NCBI GenBank assembly: GCA_011523845.1
Contig: WTFV01000186.1
Coordinates: 1 to 48,597 of the forward strand
Length of the DNA stretch: 48,597 nucleotides
Direction of reading: 5' to 3'
DNA from: Acidobacteriota bacterium
GTDB lineage: Bacteria; Acidobacteriota; Vicinamibacteria; Vicinamibacterales; UBA8438
Shown: positions 1-9,022 of the stretch, piece after piece
How the letters are laid out: the number at the start of each line of letters is the position of its first letter
Numbering within the stretch: the stretch's first letter is position 1
Notes under the pieces: model-generated
Seen by the model: the letters and a program-made list of their open reading frames with translations, nothing else
Databases searched by the model: none
Told to the model about the DNA's origin: nothing
Translations under genes and position numbers: made by a program

Positions 1-44
1 GCAGGTTGTCGACCGCTTTGTCTTTGCGCAACCCTTTCAGCGCC

Positions 45-1684
45 CCGGTATCCTGGCCGGGGCACGCACCCCGGTGACACAACATGCGCCAGCATGCCCC
101 GCCTCACGCGTGCACGCTCAACGAAGGCCGGGGCACGCACCCCGGCGACACCTGCGCGGCCGAGTAGCTCCCGGACGTCGCCACGAGCGCTCAACGAAGG
201 CCGGGGCACGCACCCCGGCGACACCGTGCGGCGGCCTCGGCAGCACCGGTCCGAACGGCACCGCTCAACGAAGGCCGGGGCACGCACCCCGGCGACACGC
301 CCAGCGCCTGGCGCAGGGCGCGGCCGAGTCGGAGGCGCTCAACGAAGGCCGGGGCACGCACCCCGGCGACACTCCCAATGTGCGTCGTGCAGGGTGCCCT
401 CAATCGGACCGCTCAACGAAGGCCGGGGCACGCACCCCGGCGACACCCGCGAGTCGCTGGTGCTGATCGGCGCGCCGGACGGCGCTCAACGAAGGCCGGG
501 GCACGCACCCCGGCGACACTCGAACAGGTCGTCCCCGTGGGTCCAGACCGACATGTCCGCTCAACGAAGGCCGGGGCACGCACCCCGGCGACACTCGAGG
601 TGGACGCCTACCGCGTGGTCGACGCTGGAGCCCGCTCAACGAAGGCCGGGGCACGCACCCCGGCGACACACAAGGGTGCCGCCGCTCCGCGGTTTCGCAA
701 ACTCCGCTCAACGAAGGCCGGGGCACGCACCCCGGCGACACTGGAGGGCGGCCTGAGCGAGGATGCGGCGGACGGCGCTCAACGAAGGCCGGGGCACGCA
801 CCCCGGCGACACGTGGCGTCGGCGTTCGACGACGAGGACACCCTGATCGCTCAACGAAGGCCGGGGCACGCACCCCGGCGACACCCGCATGACCGGCCAT
901 CGACTCGTGAGCTCGCCGCTCCGCTCAACGAAGGCCGGGGCACGCACCCCGGCGACACTCGAATCCAGCCGGACCCACCAAGCGCGCGCCTCTCGCTCAA
1001 CGAAGGCCGGGGCACGCACCCCGGCGACACGCCGTTCGTCGGGGCCGACCATACAGGTTACAGGCGCTCAACGAAGGCCGGGGCACGCACCCCGGCGACA
1101 CTTGACGTATCCGCGTCAAGTCCGCGCAACACGTAACGCTCAACGAAGGCCGGGGCACGCACCCCGGCGACACTTGAAATCTTCCAAAAGAGCGTTTGTT
1201 TCTTCTTGTCGCTCAACGAAGGCCGGGGCACGCACCCCGGCGACACGATGCCGGCTTCCCCTGGTCGGTCAGCCGCAAGCGGCTCGCTCAACGAAGGCCG
1301 GGGCACGCACCCCGGCGACACCTGGGCGCGGTGGAGCGGTCATGACCCGCGAGCACGCTCAACGAAGGCCGGGGCACGCACCCCGGCGACACTGCGCCGG
1401 CCTGGCGGGACCGACTGACGGCCATCCACGCTCAACGAAGGCCGGGGCACGCACCCCGGCGACACACCCGACTCCGGACCCGCCCGATCTGCCTGACGTC
1501 GCTCAACGAAGGCCGGGGCACGCACCCCGGCGACACTGCCCCTGACGTTGCCCATATCGTTGGGCGACTCCGACGCTCAACGAAGGCCGGGGCACGCACC
1601 CCGGCGACACGGCATCACCGCCGACGAAATCTTCGTGCACCGGTCGTCGCTCAACGAAGGCCGGGGCACGCACCCCGGCGACAC
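45..1684 (-). CRISPR. CRISPR array, type I-G, 23 repeats / 22 spacers
   Basis: A 36-nt repeat (plus-strand form begins GCTCAACGAA, centre GGCCGGGGCACGCACCCCGG, ends CGACAC) starts at 45, 116, 189, 263, 337, 411, 484, 559, 634, 706, 777, 849, 923, 995, 1066, 1138, 1211, 1286, 1357, 1430, 1501, 1575 and 1649. Spacers are 35-39 nt and all differ. Repeats 2-23 look identical. The repeat at 45-80 has lost its first 10 bases and has one C>T change, as expected of the leader-distal end. That puts the leader next to cas2 and transcription on the minus strand, where the repeat starts GTGTCGCC and ends CGTTGAGC, resembling the usual GTTGAAAC-like 3' handle. The centre forms a 7-bp stem (GCCGGGG/CCCCGGC) with a 6-nt loop, a substrate for Cas6-type cleavage by the Csb2 protein. 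Orientation is inferred from degeneracy, gene order and repeat end. Confidence 0.98.
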
Positions 1685-1878
1685 TGCTAATTCCACGAAG
1701 ACGACCGAGACTGCCAAGACTGTCCGATTTGGTGGACACTCGATACCTCACAGCGCAGCAGCCTACGCCATTCTGCACCGTTGTCGACGGCATTTCGCAG
1801 CTCCGGGCACGACATTCCGGCGGCAACGACCGCTCCTGCCGTGTCACGGGCGGAAATCACCGAGGGTTCGCAGGCGAA
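1685..1878 (-). promoter_or_regulatory. Probable CRISPR leader
   Basis: These 194 bases lie between the last perfect repeat and the cas2 stop codon. There is no convincing gene in them. Their position at the non-degenerate end of the array makes this the likely leader, carrying the array promoter and spacer-integration signals, read on the minus strand towards the repeats. No individual promoter box could be fixed with confidence. Confidence 0.6.
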
Positions 1879-2169
1879 TCAGAGCACCCAGGGCTGGCCC
1901 AGCTCGCGGTTCTGCTTTCGCCCGAACCGAAGCGCCGCATCCTCGATCCGGCCCGGGAAGCGATAGACGCTCACGGAATCGCGTTGGCGGTCGATCGCGT
2001 CCTGGACCTCACCGATCATGCGGGCGAGACGCGCGGGAGAAAGACGACACTCGAAGACCGAAAGCTGCACCCGTTGGCCGTACTTCCCGCAGATCTCGGC
2101 GACGCGTCTGAGCCTCGAAGCGCCAGTCCCCTCCGTGTCGGCGATGTCGTAGGTGACGAGGACATCCAT
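1879..2169 (-). CDS. cas2: CRISPR-associated endoribonuclease/integration protein Cas2
   Basis: 96-aa protein starting MDVLVTYDIADTEG, a standard Cas2 opening: beta strand followed by the conserved Asp (D8) of the ferredoxin-like fold. The central YGQRVQLSVFEC segment is also typical. Cas2 dimers bridge two Cas1 dimers in the spacer-integration complex. I chose the ATG at 2169 because it begins exactly at the family N-terminus and lies 4 nt after the cas1 stop; the open frame extends further upstream but only as cas1 antiphase sequence. It is the last gene of the cas operon, directly ahead of the leader and array. Length matches the family (about 90-100 aa). Confidence 0.95.
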   Translation of the reverse strand: MDVLVTYDIADTEGTGASRLRRVAEICGKYGQRVQLSVFECRLSPARLARMIGEVQDAIDRQRDSVSVYRFPGRIEDAALRFGRKQNRELGQPWVL

Positions 2170-2173
2170 CGCT

Positions 2174-3190
2174 TCACGGCAACACGAACGGGGGATACGC
2201 GGAGAGATCCCCGCGCAAGTGCCGGGCGAGCAGCGTTGCCTGGATTGACGGGAGCGCCCACCGGCCGACCGGTCGACCCAGCACCTGGTGCTGAATCTCG
2301 GCCTCCTTGTGTTCCTCCCAGGCATTGAGCAGGCGCGATCGTCCATCGTCGCTCAGGTAGACGGCCCCTCCGGGCATGTGGACGAAGCTGTCGGCGCGGA
2401 CTTGCCGACGGCGGACCATCGCCACAACGAATCGGTCCGTAAGGGCGCGCAGCTCCTCGGCCAAGTCGAGGGCAAGCGATGGGCGGCCCGCGCGCGGCCG
2501 ATGAAAGAAGCCCATCTGATGGTCGAGACCAACGGTCTCCGTCGCCCCGACGCACTCGGTCACGAGCAAGCCGTAGCAGAATCCGAGCATGGCGTTGACG
2601 GGATCCCTGGGTGGTCGCCGCGTTCTCGCGGAGAAATCGAGGCCGCTCGACGCGACGGCCTGACCGACCGCACGGAAGTAGATTCGCGCGGCATCACCCT
2701 CGATGCCCCGGACGTGATCCGCGGTGTCGGCCTCGGCGAGGCGAGCGATCCGATCCCTGATCTGCGCGCCGCGAGTCGCAAGCCAATCACGCTCCGTTGT
2801 ATTCTGCTCGTCCCGCGACCAGCGCTCGACGATCCGCCTGCTGTTCTGGAGCTTCGCGGCGACAATCGCCTTCGACAGGACGAGTGACCGAGCGTCGTCC
2901 ATGGCCGCCTGAAACAACGCCGTACGGAGGTGCACGTTCCCACCGGTCGCGCCCTGAACGACGAAACGGACGGCTCCGCTCATCTGGAGCGCAGCGACAC
3001 GAACGCCGTGGCGCACGCAAGCTTCGAGCGCCTGTGTCGTGACCTGGGCGCCGCCCAGGAGGATGACCGCGTCAATCGCCTCGAGCGGGACTCGCTGGCT
3101 ACCCTCCGGCAAGCGCACCAGCAGCGCGCCCCGGCGGTGCTGCACGCGGGCGCGGTGATTCCGAACGTACACGGTGCTCAGATAGCGCAT
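2174..3190 (-). CDS. cas1: CRISPR-associated integrase Cas1
   Basis: 338-aa Cas1, the catalytic subunit that inserts new spacers. The N-terminal beta domain opens MRYLSTVYVRNHRARV. The metal site is visible: E164 in GIEGDAARIYF, H230 in GLDHQMGFFH, and the acidic cluster D242/E245/E246 in SLALDLAEE. In type I-G systems Cas1 is normally the C-terminal half of a Cas4-Cas1 fusion. Here the ATG at 3190 lies 13 nt inside the end of cas4 in another frame, so the two are separate proteins made by coupled translation. The frame stays open upstream to 3283, but those residues are antiphase to cas4. cas2 begins 4 nt after the stop. Confidence 0.95.
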   Translation of the reverse strand: MRYLSTVYVRNHRARVQHRRGALLVRLPEGSQRVPLEAIDAVILLGGAQVTTQALEACVRHGVRVAALQMSGAVRFVVQGATGGNVHLRTALFQAAMDDARSLVLSKAIVAAKLQNSRRIVERWSRDEQNTTERDWLATRGAQIRDRIARLAEADTADHVRGIEGDAARIYFRAVGQAVASSGLDFSARTRRPPRDPVNAMLGFCYGLLVTECVGATETVGLDHQMGFFHRPRAGRPSLALDLAEELRALTDRFVVAMVRRRQVRADSFVHMPGGAVYLSDDGRSRLLNAWEEHKEAEIQHQVLGRPVGRWALPSIQATLLARHLRGDLSAYPPFVLP

Positions 3191-3795
3191 TCGAACACCA
3201 CTCTCGCCATGTAGCGACTCACCTTGCGGGGCGCACTCGTCAGCTCGGGGACACAGTGCTGCAGGAGCTGACATTCCGCGCACCGACGGTCATTCGGCGC
3301 CTCCGGCAACTCCGCCGTCAGCATCTGCGCCCGAATCCGGCGGATCACGTCAAGGGCGTCGCAGCGGATCGCCGGCGTGAAGTCGACTTGGACGCGGCGT
3401 TTTGGCCCCCCGTACCACACATACCCACAGGGCACATCGACACCAAGCATCTCTTCCAGGCACAGCGCCTGCGCACACAATTGCAGATCCGCGGCCGGGC
3501 CATGCCGAACGCCTGACTTGTACTCGACCGGACGAACCGCGCCGCCTTCGATTTCCACCGCATCGGCACGCCCCGACAGCCCCAACGCCTCGGACCAGAG
3601 CGGAATCGCCCGAAGCACCTGCCGTCCTCGTTCACGGCGATGCTGCCCGCTGTCGACCCGCCGATGCGCGCGCGATCCCCTGACCGTATGCGCGTTGTCG
3701 CTCCACACGCCATCGCAATGAATGAGGGCGCACTGCCGCGGGCAGTACACGAAATGCTCGATGGCGGATATCGGTACGATGGGATCGGGGTTCAC
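3178..3795 (-). CDS. cas4: CRISPR-associated exonuclease Cas4 (unfused)
   Basis: 205-aa RecB-family nuclease that trims prespacers and selects PAM-bearing ends for Cas1-Cas2. The nuclease core is visible as GRADA (D78) and VEYKSG (E91-x-K93). Cysteines for an Fe-S cluster occur near the N-terminus (C18/C22 in FVYCPRQCALIH) and the C-terminus (C172, C175, C181 in CAECQLLQHC). The start is a GTG at 3795 that overlaps the upstream stop as GTGA. The open frame extends far upstream, but that part is a shadow of the previous gene. It ends 13 nt inside cas1. Type I-G usually encodes Cas4 fused to Cas1, so the separation is notable. Confidence 0.93.
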   Translation of the reverse strand: MNPDPIVPISAIEHFVYCPRQCALIHCDGVWSDNAHTVRGSRAHRRVDSGQHRRERGRQVLRAIPLWSEALGLSGRADAVEIEGGAVRPVEYKSGVRHGPAADLQLCAQALCLEEMLGVDVPCGYVWYGGPKRRVQVDFTPAIRCDALDVIRRIRAQMLTAELPEAPNDRRCAECQLLQHCVPELTSAPRKVSRYMARVVFECAI

Positions 3796-4694
3796 AACCG
3801 TTCGGCTCCAAACGCCCTGGTCGTATCTGCCGAGCCTCTGGGATCGAATCGAACGCTCTGCCACGCTGCGTGGACACCCACTTGCTCCCATGCGCCCTTC
3901 TTGCCGTGAGGGTCCCAAACGTCCATGAGCGCGTCGATGCCGGCGCTGTCGAGCGGCTGATGCCATGCAGGCCATTTGAAGCCGCGTGAAGATCGATTCC
4001 CGCGAGCCTCGCGCCATCCCCTCTGTCTCTCCCTCACGTTCGCGGATCGATCCAACTGCCGGTCGGCGCCCTGGCCCCGTACCGGCAGGATGGCGAGACC
4101 AAAGAAGGCGAGCTCCTCGACGACGGGGTCGGTCCACATCGAGGTCGAATCCGCGAGTGATCCCAGTCTCGTGTGATCGAATCCCAAACCATTGTCCTTT
4201 ACTCGGGCAGCCTGCCCTGCAAGCGAGTCCCTGATCCGGGTCGGTGAGAGTTCCATCTTCCCGTGGAGCTTCATCAGCCGATGATGCAGCCACTTGATCG
4301 TCCCCGGACCTGCGGGGTCGAACGGCGCATGCGCGACCTCACCGTTCTCGTCGACACACAGATCGGTCATCGTCGACGAGAGAGTCCACGAATAAGGATG
4401 GCCGCGCGCACGTCGTGCTCGCCTAGCGAACGCGTCCACCGTGACCTTTCGTCGCAGCTTGCCGGCTCCCTTCCAGTTCTCGGCAATCGGCAAGTCGGAC
4501 AACAGTGCCTCGTCCGGCCATGACTCGACAAGAATCTCGACCGGATCCGCATCGGCGGCGGAAAGGACCGCCACGGGCGCGCCCTCGGTCGTCCAGTGCA
4601 GCCGGATCCGCGGATCCAGCACGGTGGTCCCAACCGCCGCAAGCCAGCCGTTGATCCAGGCAGCCGGCAATCCGGGGCACGTCATCTGCGTCAT
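3792..4694 (-). CDS. Type I-G effector subunit, Cas8-like / Cas3-extension family candidate
   Basis: 300-aa protein between cas3 and cas4 in the cas operon. It opens MTQMTCPGLPAAWINGWLAA and has no motif I can assign from memory with certainty. The N-terminal pattern (short strand, then N-G-W-L-A-A-V-G) resembles the start of Csx17/Cas8u2-type large subunits and the so-called Cas3-extension proteins of subtype I-G. By position and size it should be the small Cas8-like subunit involved in PAM recognition or Cas3 recruitment. The start codon overlaps the cas3 stop as ATGA, and its own stop overlaps cas4 as GTGA, so translation is tightly coupled. The subunit name is an inference from synteny; a profile search is needed to choose between Csb3, Csx17 and Cas3-extension. 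Confidence 0.7.
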   Translation of the reverse strand: MTQMTCPGLPAAWINGWLAAVGTTVLDPRIRLHWTTEGAPVAVLSAADADPVEILVESWPDEALLSDLPIAENWKGAGKLRRKVTVDAFARRARRARGHPYSWTLSSTMTDLCVDENGEVAHAPFDPAGPGTIKWLHHRLMKLHGKMELSPTRIRDSLAGQAARVKDNGLGFDHTRLGSLADSTSMWTDPVVEELAFFGLAILPVRGQGADRQLDRSANVRERQRGWREARGNRSSRGFKWPAWHQPLDSAGIDALMDVWDPHGKKGAWEQVGVHAAWQSVRFDPRGSADTTRAFGAERL

Positions 4695-7597
4695 TGCGCC
4701 GCCTCCAGTTCGACCTCTGCTCCTCCGGATACGGCATGGTCCGCCCGAATCACGAGTGCTTCGAGCAACGCCAGTCCCCAGGGTCCGAAGTGGTCGTTGA
4801 GCCGCCTGAAGCGGGCGGGCTGATCCCAGTCGACGACGGCCAAGTCTGCCGGCGCCTGGACGCTCGCTCCCGCGACCTTCCCACGCACCATGGCCGGAGT
4901 GCCATCGGCGACCGGCGGCACGAGGGGTCTGCCCTTGCCGTGGTGGCTGACCACCAGATGGACCAGCAGATCCCGGAGCATGGGATCGTCCCAGGTAGAA
5001 ACCTGTTCCAGCCACGCGCGGACCAACCGAGCCGACAGGTCCTCGTGCCGGCCGCCCCGCGGCCATCCAGCGTCGGCGCGCATCTCCTCCCACCGATCGC
5101 GCGGCGCCTCCGACTTCGCTACGAGCACACCTCGCTTCCCAAGCGGATCCAGCCATCGCTGGAAGCGCCGTTCCGCCTTGCCGACGTCGTGCAGGGCTCC
5201 GGCACGCTCCACAACCTCGATCAGGTCGCGCTCTAGACCAATCCGGTGCGCAATCGTGGCTGCGCGCGCCGCCACCGCCTGACCGTGCCGATCCAGTTCG
5301 AGCGCGGCCGCACCGGCAGATGCCACGTGTGCAGCGCGACAAACAAGCGAGGTCTCGTCAAGATCGCTGACGTGCGTTTCCCTCGCCTGCTTCCTGACTC
5401 GCAACCGCGACACCTCCCTGCGAGCGTCCACCACCGGTGGCGTCAACGAGCCGGTGAAGCTGGCCCACTCCGCCTCATCCCAACCAGTCGGCGTCGGGGC
5501 GGTTCTGACCGCAGTCAGAATCGCCTCCACTGCTTCGCGTTGCTCGTCGTGACCGATCTCCGCGCCATCCTCGTCGGTGATCCCCAACGCTGTCTTGATC
5601 CGGGCTTTTTCGAGTTCAACCCCGCACAGTCGTTTGATCCCCGCGCCTGTCGTATCCAGCGGCAATCCCTGCCCGACGATGGAGACGTCCACGACGGGAT
5701 CTGAAGCGTCCGGATTCCAACCGAACTCGTCCAGCAGGCCGCGATCGCTCGGCAACACGATCTGATCACCGGGCCGCAGTTCGGCCGCCGGTGTTCTTTC
5801 GACCGTCACTCCGTCCGGCTCCAGTCGATGAACGTACTCGTCTCCGATTGTGCGGCGCACCTCTTCGACCAAAACGCCTACCGCTTCGCGATCGGTGGCG
5901 CGCGGCCAAAGGCGGTAGCGTGCGTTGGGCACGTGGACACGCCAGAGCAGCGACACAGAGTACTCTGCCCCGCCAATGCCGGCGAAGTACGGGTCCACGG
6001 GGGCTTCGCCATGCGGTGGCGTCGTCGTCTTCGTCCACTCCCAGAGGATTCCGGGCAGGACCTCAGGCGCCCGACTCGGTACGTCCTGCGGCGCCCCCAA
6101 GACGCTTGCCACGCGCCTCGGTGACAGGTTCACTACGGTGCCGTCGAGCCCACCACGGGCATCCTGCAGTCTCTCGAGTAAGGTGGCGGGCTCGGCGCCG
6201 TAGACCGGCCACGTATCCGAATCCTGGCTGCCAGTCTTGCGTCCACTCCGTGATTTCGGCGGCGGTACATGAACGTAGACCGCGCGCGCGTGGTCGTATC
6301 GCCCGAGGCGGTTCAGTCTGCCCAACCGCTGCGTGAGCGCGCGGACGCCGCAGGCCTCCGTGACCAGGTATTCCGCGTCGACGTCCGCGCCCACTTCCAG
6401 GGTCTGCGTCGCGACCACGATCAAGTGTCGTTCACGCTTGGTAGTTTCCTCGCGCGCCGCGGCCATGCCATCCTTCTTGTGGAGGATTCGCTCACGTACC
6501 CGTTCCGCCTCCCGTTCCCGCGAAAGACCGGTCAGCAGCAACAGCTCGACCGCACCCTCCGCGTACTTCTTCCGCAGGCGGTCGAACGTCTCGCGCGCGG
6601 TCTTCGGCGTGTTCGCAAAAACGACGCACCCTGCCGGGGCGGGCGCCTGCCCGATGAGATCAAGCGTCGCTTCCGCCAGTCGTCGAGCGACATCGCCTGC
6701 CGCCGTGCGTAACTCCAGCGGCTTCACGGCGTCGAGCCGCTGCAGGACGATCGGGTGCGCTCTATCCTCCTCGTCGAGTTCGAATCGTTCGCTGTTCGCA
6801 GCGTCTCCGGTCGCGGTCAGCGACACCAGCGTCGGCCTCTCGCGGGCTTGTGCCAGGATCGGTTGTGCGCCGGGCGTGCACTCAGCCAATGCAGGGAGCA
6901 GGGACTTTAGGTGCGGGGCCAAGTGAGCTTCGTCCAACAGCACGAGACTGTCGGTGCCCGCCATCGCGGCATCTACCGTGCGCAGTCTCGAACCGGAGCC
7001 GTAGCCGCGGAACAGCAGCCTTGATCCATACATGGGCAACGTGCACAGCACGATTGCGGGCTGGGAAGGATCCGTCGGCGTTTTCGCAGCGACGCCGCCG
7101 CGCAGCCGGATGACTTCGAGTGGCACACCCTTCGGATCGGCAGGCAGTTCACGCAGTCGTTCGGCGACGGCTGCCAGTGTTTTGCGCGCCGTCTCGGGCA
7201 CGTCAGCCTCGGTCGGTTTTTCGAGCCGCTTGGCAATCGTCTGCGCGTGTTCTGCCGTCGAGTCGACGAGCAGCCGGCGGTTGACCACCCACCAGATCCG
7301 CGTCGGCGCCGTCCGTTTCGCCGGGCTCCGGTGAGCTTGAGAAGCAAGCCACCACACCGCGATTTCGAGACAGGATGTCTTTCCGAGTCCTGTCTGTACG
7401 CCGATTTCGACCGGCCACTCTTCGTCGCGGGCCACGTGGTCCGCCAGCCTTTGTTGCCACGGAAACGGATCACGGACCGCGTACCGGTCCAGACCGCTCT
7501 TGTGCGGGTTTACTTGCGTGTTGACCGCGCGGTAGAACTCGTGGAACGTCGGTATCGGTGACACCGCCGCCTCGACGGGAAGCTGTGTGATGGTCAT
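4691..7597 (-). CDS. cas3: CRISPR-associated helicase-nuclease Cas3, helicase-HD order
   Basis: 968-aa Cas3, which unwinds and degrades DNA after target recognition. The superfamily 2 helicase is N-terminal: Walker A TGLGKT at 69-74 and DEAH box at 222-225 (LLDEAHLAP). The HD nuclease is C-terminal, with LHDVGKAE at H803/D804, VSHHGKGRP near 882 and a late Asp in RADHAVSGG near 953. This inverted order (helicase before HD) is characteristic of subtype I-G Cas3, whereas most type I systems have HD first. The ATG at 7597 lies 24 nt after the csb2 stop, and the stop overlaps the next gene as ATGA. Length matches the subtype. Confidence 0.93.
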   Translation of the reverse strand: MTITQLPVEAAVSPIPTFHEFYRAVNTQVNPHKSGLDRYAVRDPFPWQQRLADHVARDEEWPVEIGVQTGLGKTSCLEIAVWWLASQAHRSPAKRTAPTRIWWVVNRRLLVDSTAEHAQTIAKRLEKPTEADVPETARKTLAAVAERLRELPADPKGVPLEVIRLRGGVAAKTPTDPSQPAIVLCTLPMYGSRLLFRGYGSGSRLRTVDAAMAGTDSLVLLDEAHLAPHLKSLLPALAECTPGAQPILAQARERPTLVSLTATGDAANSERFELDEEDRAHPIVLQRLDAVKPLELRTAAGDVARRLAEATLDLIGQAPAPAGCVVFANTPKTARETFDRLRKKYAEGAVELLLLTGLSREREAERVRERILHKKDGMAAAREETTKRERHLIVVATQTLEVGADVDAEYLVTEACGVRALTQRLGRLNRLGRYDHARAVYVHVPPPKSRSGRKTGSQDSDTWPVYGAEPATLLERLQDARGGLDGTVVNLSPRRVASVLGAPQDVPSRAPEVLPGILWEWTKTTTPPHGEAPVDPYFAGIGGAEYSVSLLWRVHVPNARYRLWPRATDREAVGVLVEEVRRTIGDEYVHRLEPDGVTVERTPAAELRPGDQIVLPSDRGLLDEFGWNPDASDPVVDVSIVGQGLPLDTTGAGIKRLCGVELEKARIKTALGITDEDGAEIGHDEQREAVEAILTAVRTAPTPTGWDEAEWASFTGSLTPPVVDARREVSRLRVRKQARETHVSDLDETSLVCRAAHVASAGAAALELDRHGQAVAARAATIAHRIGLERDLIEVVERAGALHDVGKAERRFQRWLDPLGKRGVLVAKSEAPRDRWEEMRADAGWPRGGRHEDLSARLVRAWLEQVSTWDDPMLRDLLVHLVVSHHGKGRPLVPPVADGTPAMVRGKVAGASVQAPADLAVVDWDQPARFRRLNDHFGPWGLALLEALVIRADHAVSGGAEVELEAAQ

Positions 7598-7621
7598 CGC
7601 CTCGAGTTCCTCGGCTGTCGA

Positions 7622-9022
7622 TCAGCCATGAACAGGTACACAGAGGCCGAAGCCCCGCTGCCGCCCGGAACCGATCACCACCGGTCCGGCGACCGGTCGG
7701 TCGAACAGCAGTTCGACGTGTGAGTACGGAAGTGCAGGCCGACCTGATCGGTTTACTTCCACCGGCGCCAGATCCAGCGCGCCGGTGGCCAGCGGAGCGC
7801 GCGCCGACCGGAAAGCCACGGGCTCGGGCAGACCCGCGTGACGGCACCAGCGGACGACTTCCGCCAAGTCGAGCGCACGCCGTCGCTCGTGTATTGCCGG
7901 AACCGCCGTCGCCCAGCGGCGCGATTCCCGCTCCCAACGCGCCGGATCAGCCGCGACCGGGCTCTCATCGTCACGCGGCGCAACGGACACGTCGACGCCG
8001 CGACCAACGAGATGGCTTATGGCGGACGCGGCGTCTCTCGCCTTCCAGCGCTCGAGGGCGTCACATCCGGGAGGCATCCACAGGGCCAGACCGTGAATGC
8101 GTCCACGAGACCACCGGGAGCCAACGTCGGGAAGCGCCAGATAGCGGGCAATCTCGTAGCCCTTCGTGCTGAACCCATGACCGTGCAGCACCGGCGGCGG
8201 CTCGCCGTGGATTCTCTGGTGGCGGCTCAGGACCGCCTCCTTGAAGAGCGCGGTGACCGTGGAGATGCGGCGCCCTGAAACCGCCGACCCGAGGCGCAGC
8301 CACGCCACTACTGCCCCCCGGTCTATCGGTTCGGCCGCCCCGGGCGGGCGGTACGCTACTCCGTGCGTCAACGCCGGAAACTGCTGGCGGCTCACCGCCG
8401 CGCCACGCTCGCGCCACTCGTCGTACACTCGATCGAGAACGTCCAGGTGTCCTTTCCGAGTCACGTTGATCACGGTGTCGCCTCGCGCGTCCGGGATGAA
8501 CGGTCTCTTCCCGCCGACGTGCGGAGGCATCCGCGTCGTCACGGCCATCCTTACCGGCGAGTCGGAAGCCCCGAGGTACCCGACCCGTGCGGCGCGCAGG
8601 CGGAGCGCATCCACAATCGCCTGGCCCGGCGACTCTACGTCCCACGCGTAGACGACGCAGGGATCGCGCGGCGTGACCCGCACCCCGCTCCGGCTGAGTG
8701 CGCCCGACCGTCCGACGTACTCCTGATGCGCCGACTTCGACGCGCTCCCTTCGTGTCTGACGACGTATCGCGGTTCGAGCGGTTGCTCCCACCGTTCCGC
8801 ATCGGCGTAAATCACCGGCGGCGCCAACTGCTCGATCCACGTCAGCTCCGTGCCGTCGGTCACGCGACACTCCTGCCGCGTGCCGTCCGCGGCAACCAGC
8901 GCTGCGAACACCCGTGCAGGGGAAGGCGGCCACTCGCCGCGGGTCTGGCGACCGGTGCTCGCAGTGCCGTCCGGATCGCCGCGAAAGGTTCCGTGCAGCA
9001 GCTCCAAAGAGATTGCCAGCAT
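7622..9022 (-). CDS. csb2: Type I-G Csb2 (Cas5-Cas6 fusion)
   Basis: 466-aa protein opening MLAISLELLHGTFRGD, followed by GEWPPSPARVFAALVAAD, the standard Csb2 (GSU0054 family) N-terminus. Csb2 combines a Cas5-like RAMP half that caps the crRNA 5' end with a Cas6-like half that cuts the repeat RNA. The C-terminal glycine-rich loop GSGRQRGFGLCVPV is the Cas6-type G-loop. The start ATG shares its A with the csb1 stop (TGATG), so the two are translationally coupled. No separate cas6 gene is present, which fits this fused protein processing the array transcript. Confidence 0.92.
   Translation of the reverse strand: MLAISLELLHGTFRGDPDGTASTGRQTRGEWPPSPARVFAALVAADGTRQECRVTDGTELTWIEQLAPPVIYADAERWEQPLEPRYVVRHEGSASKSAHQEYVGRSGALSRSGVRVTPRDPCVVYAWDVESPGQAIVDALRLRAARVGYLGASDSPVRMAVTTRMPPHVGGKRPFIPDARGDTVINVTRKGHLDVLDRVYDEWRERGAAVSRQQFPALTHGVAYRPPGAAEPIDRGAVVAWLRLGSAVSGRRISTVTALFKEAVLSRHQRIHGEPPPVLHGHGFSTKGYEIARYLALPDVGSRWSRGRIHGLALWMPPGCDALERWKARDAASAISHLVGRGVDVSVAPRDDESPVAADPARWERESRRWATAVPAIHERRRALDLAEVVRWCRHAGLPEPVAFRSARAPLATGALDLAPVEVNRSGRPALPYSHVELLFDRPVAGPVVIGSGRQRGFGLCVPVHG

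Noticed and set aside
74..1847. Open frames on both strands across the CRISPR array, with repeated STKAGARTPAT or VAGVRAPAFVER peptides
   Set aside because: They are translations of the 36-nt repeat, whose two-codon phase stays open by chance; there is no gene start or family.
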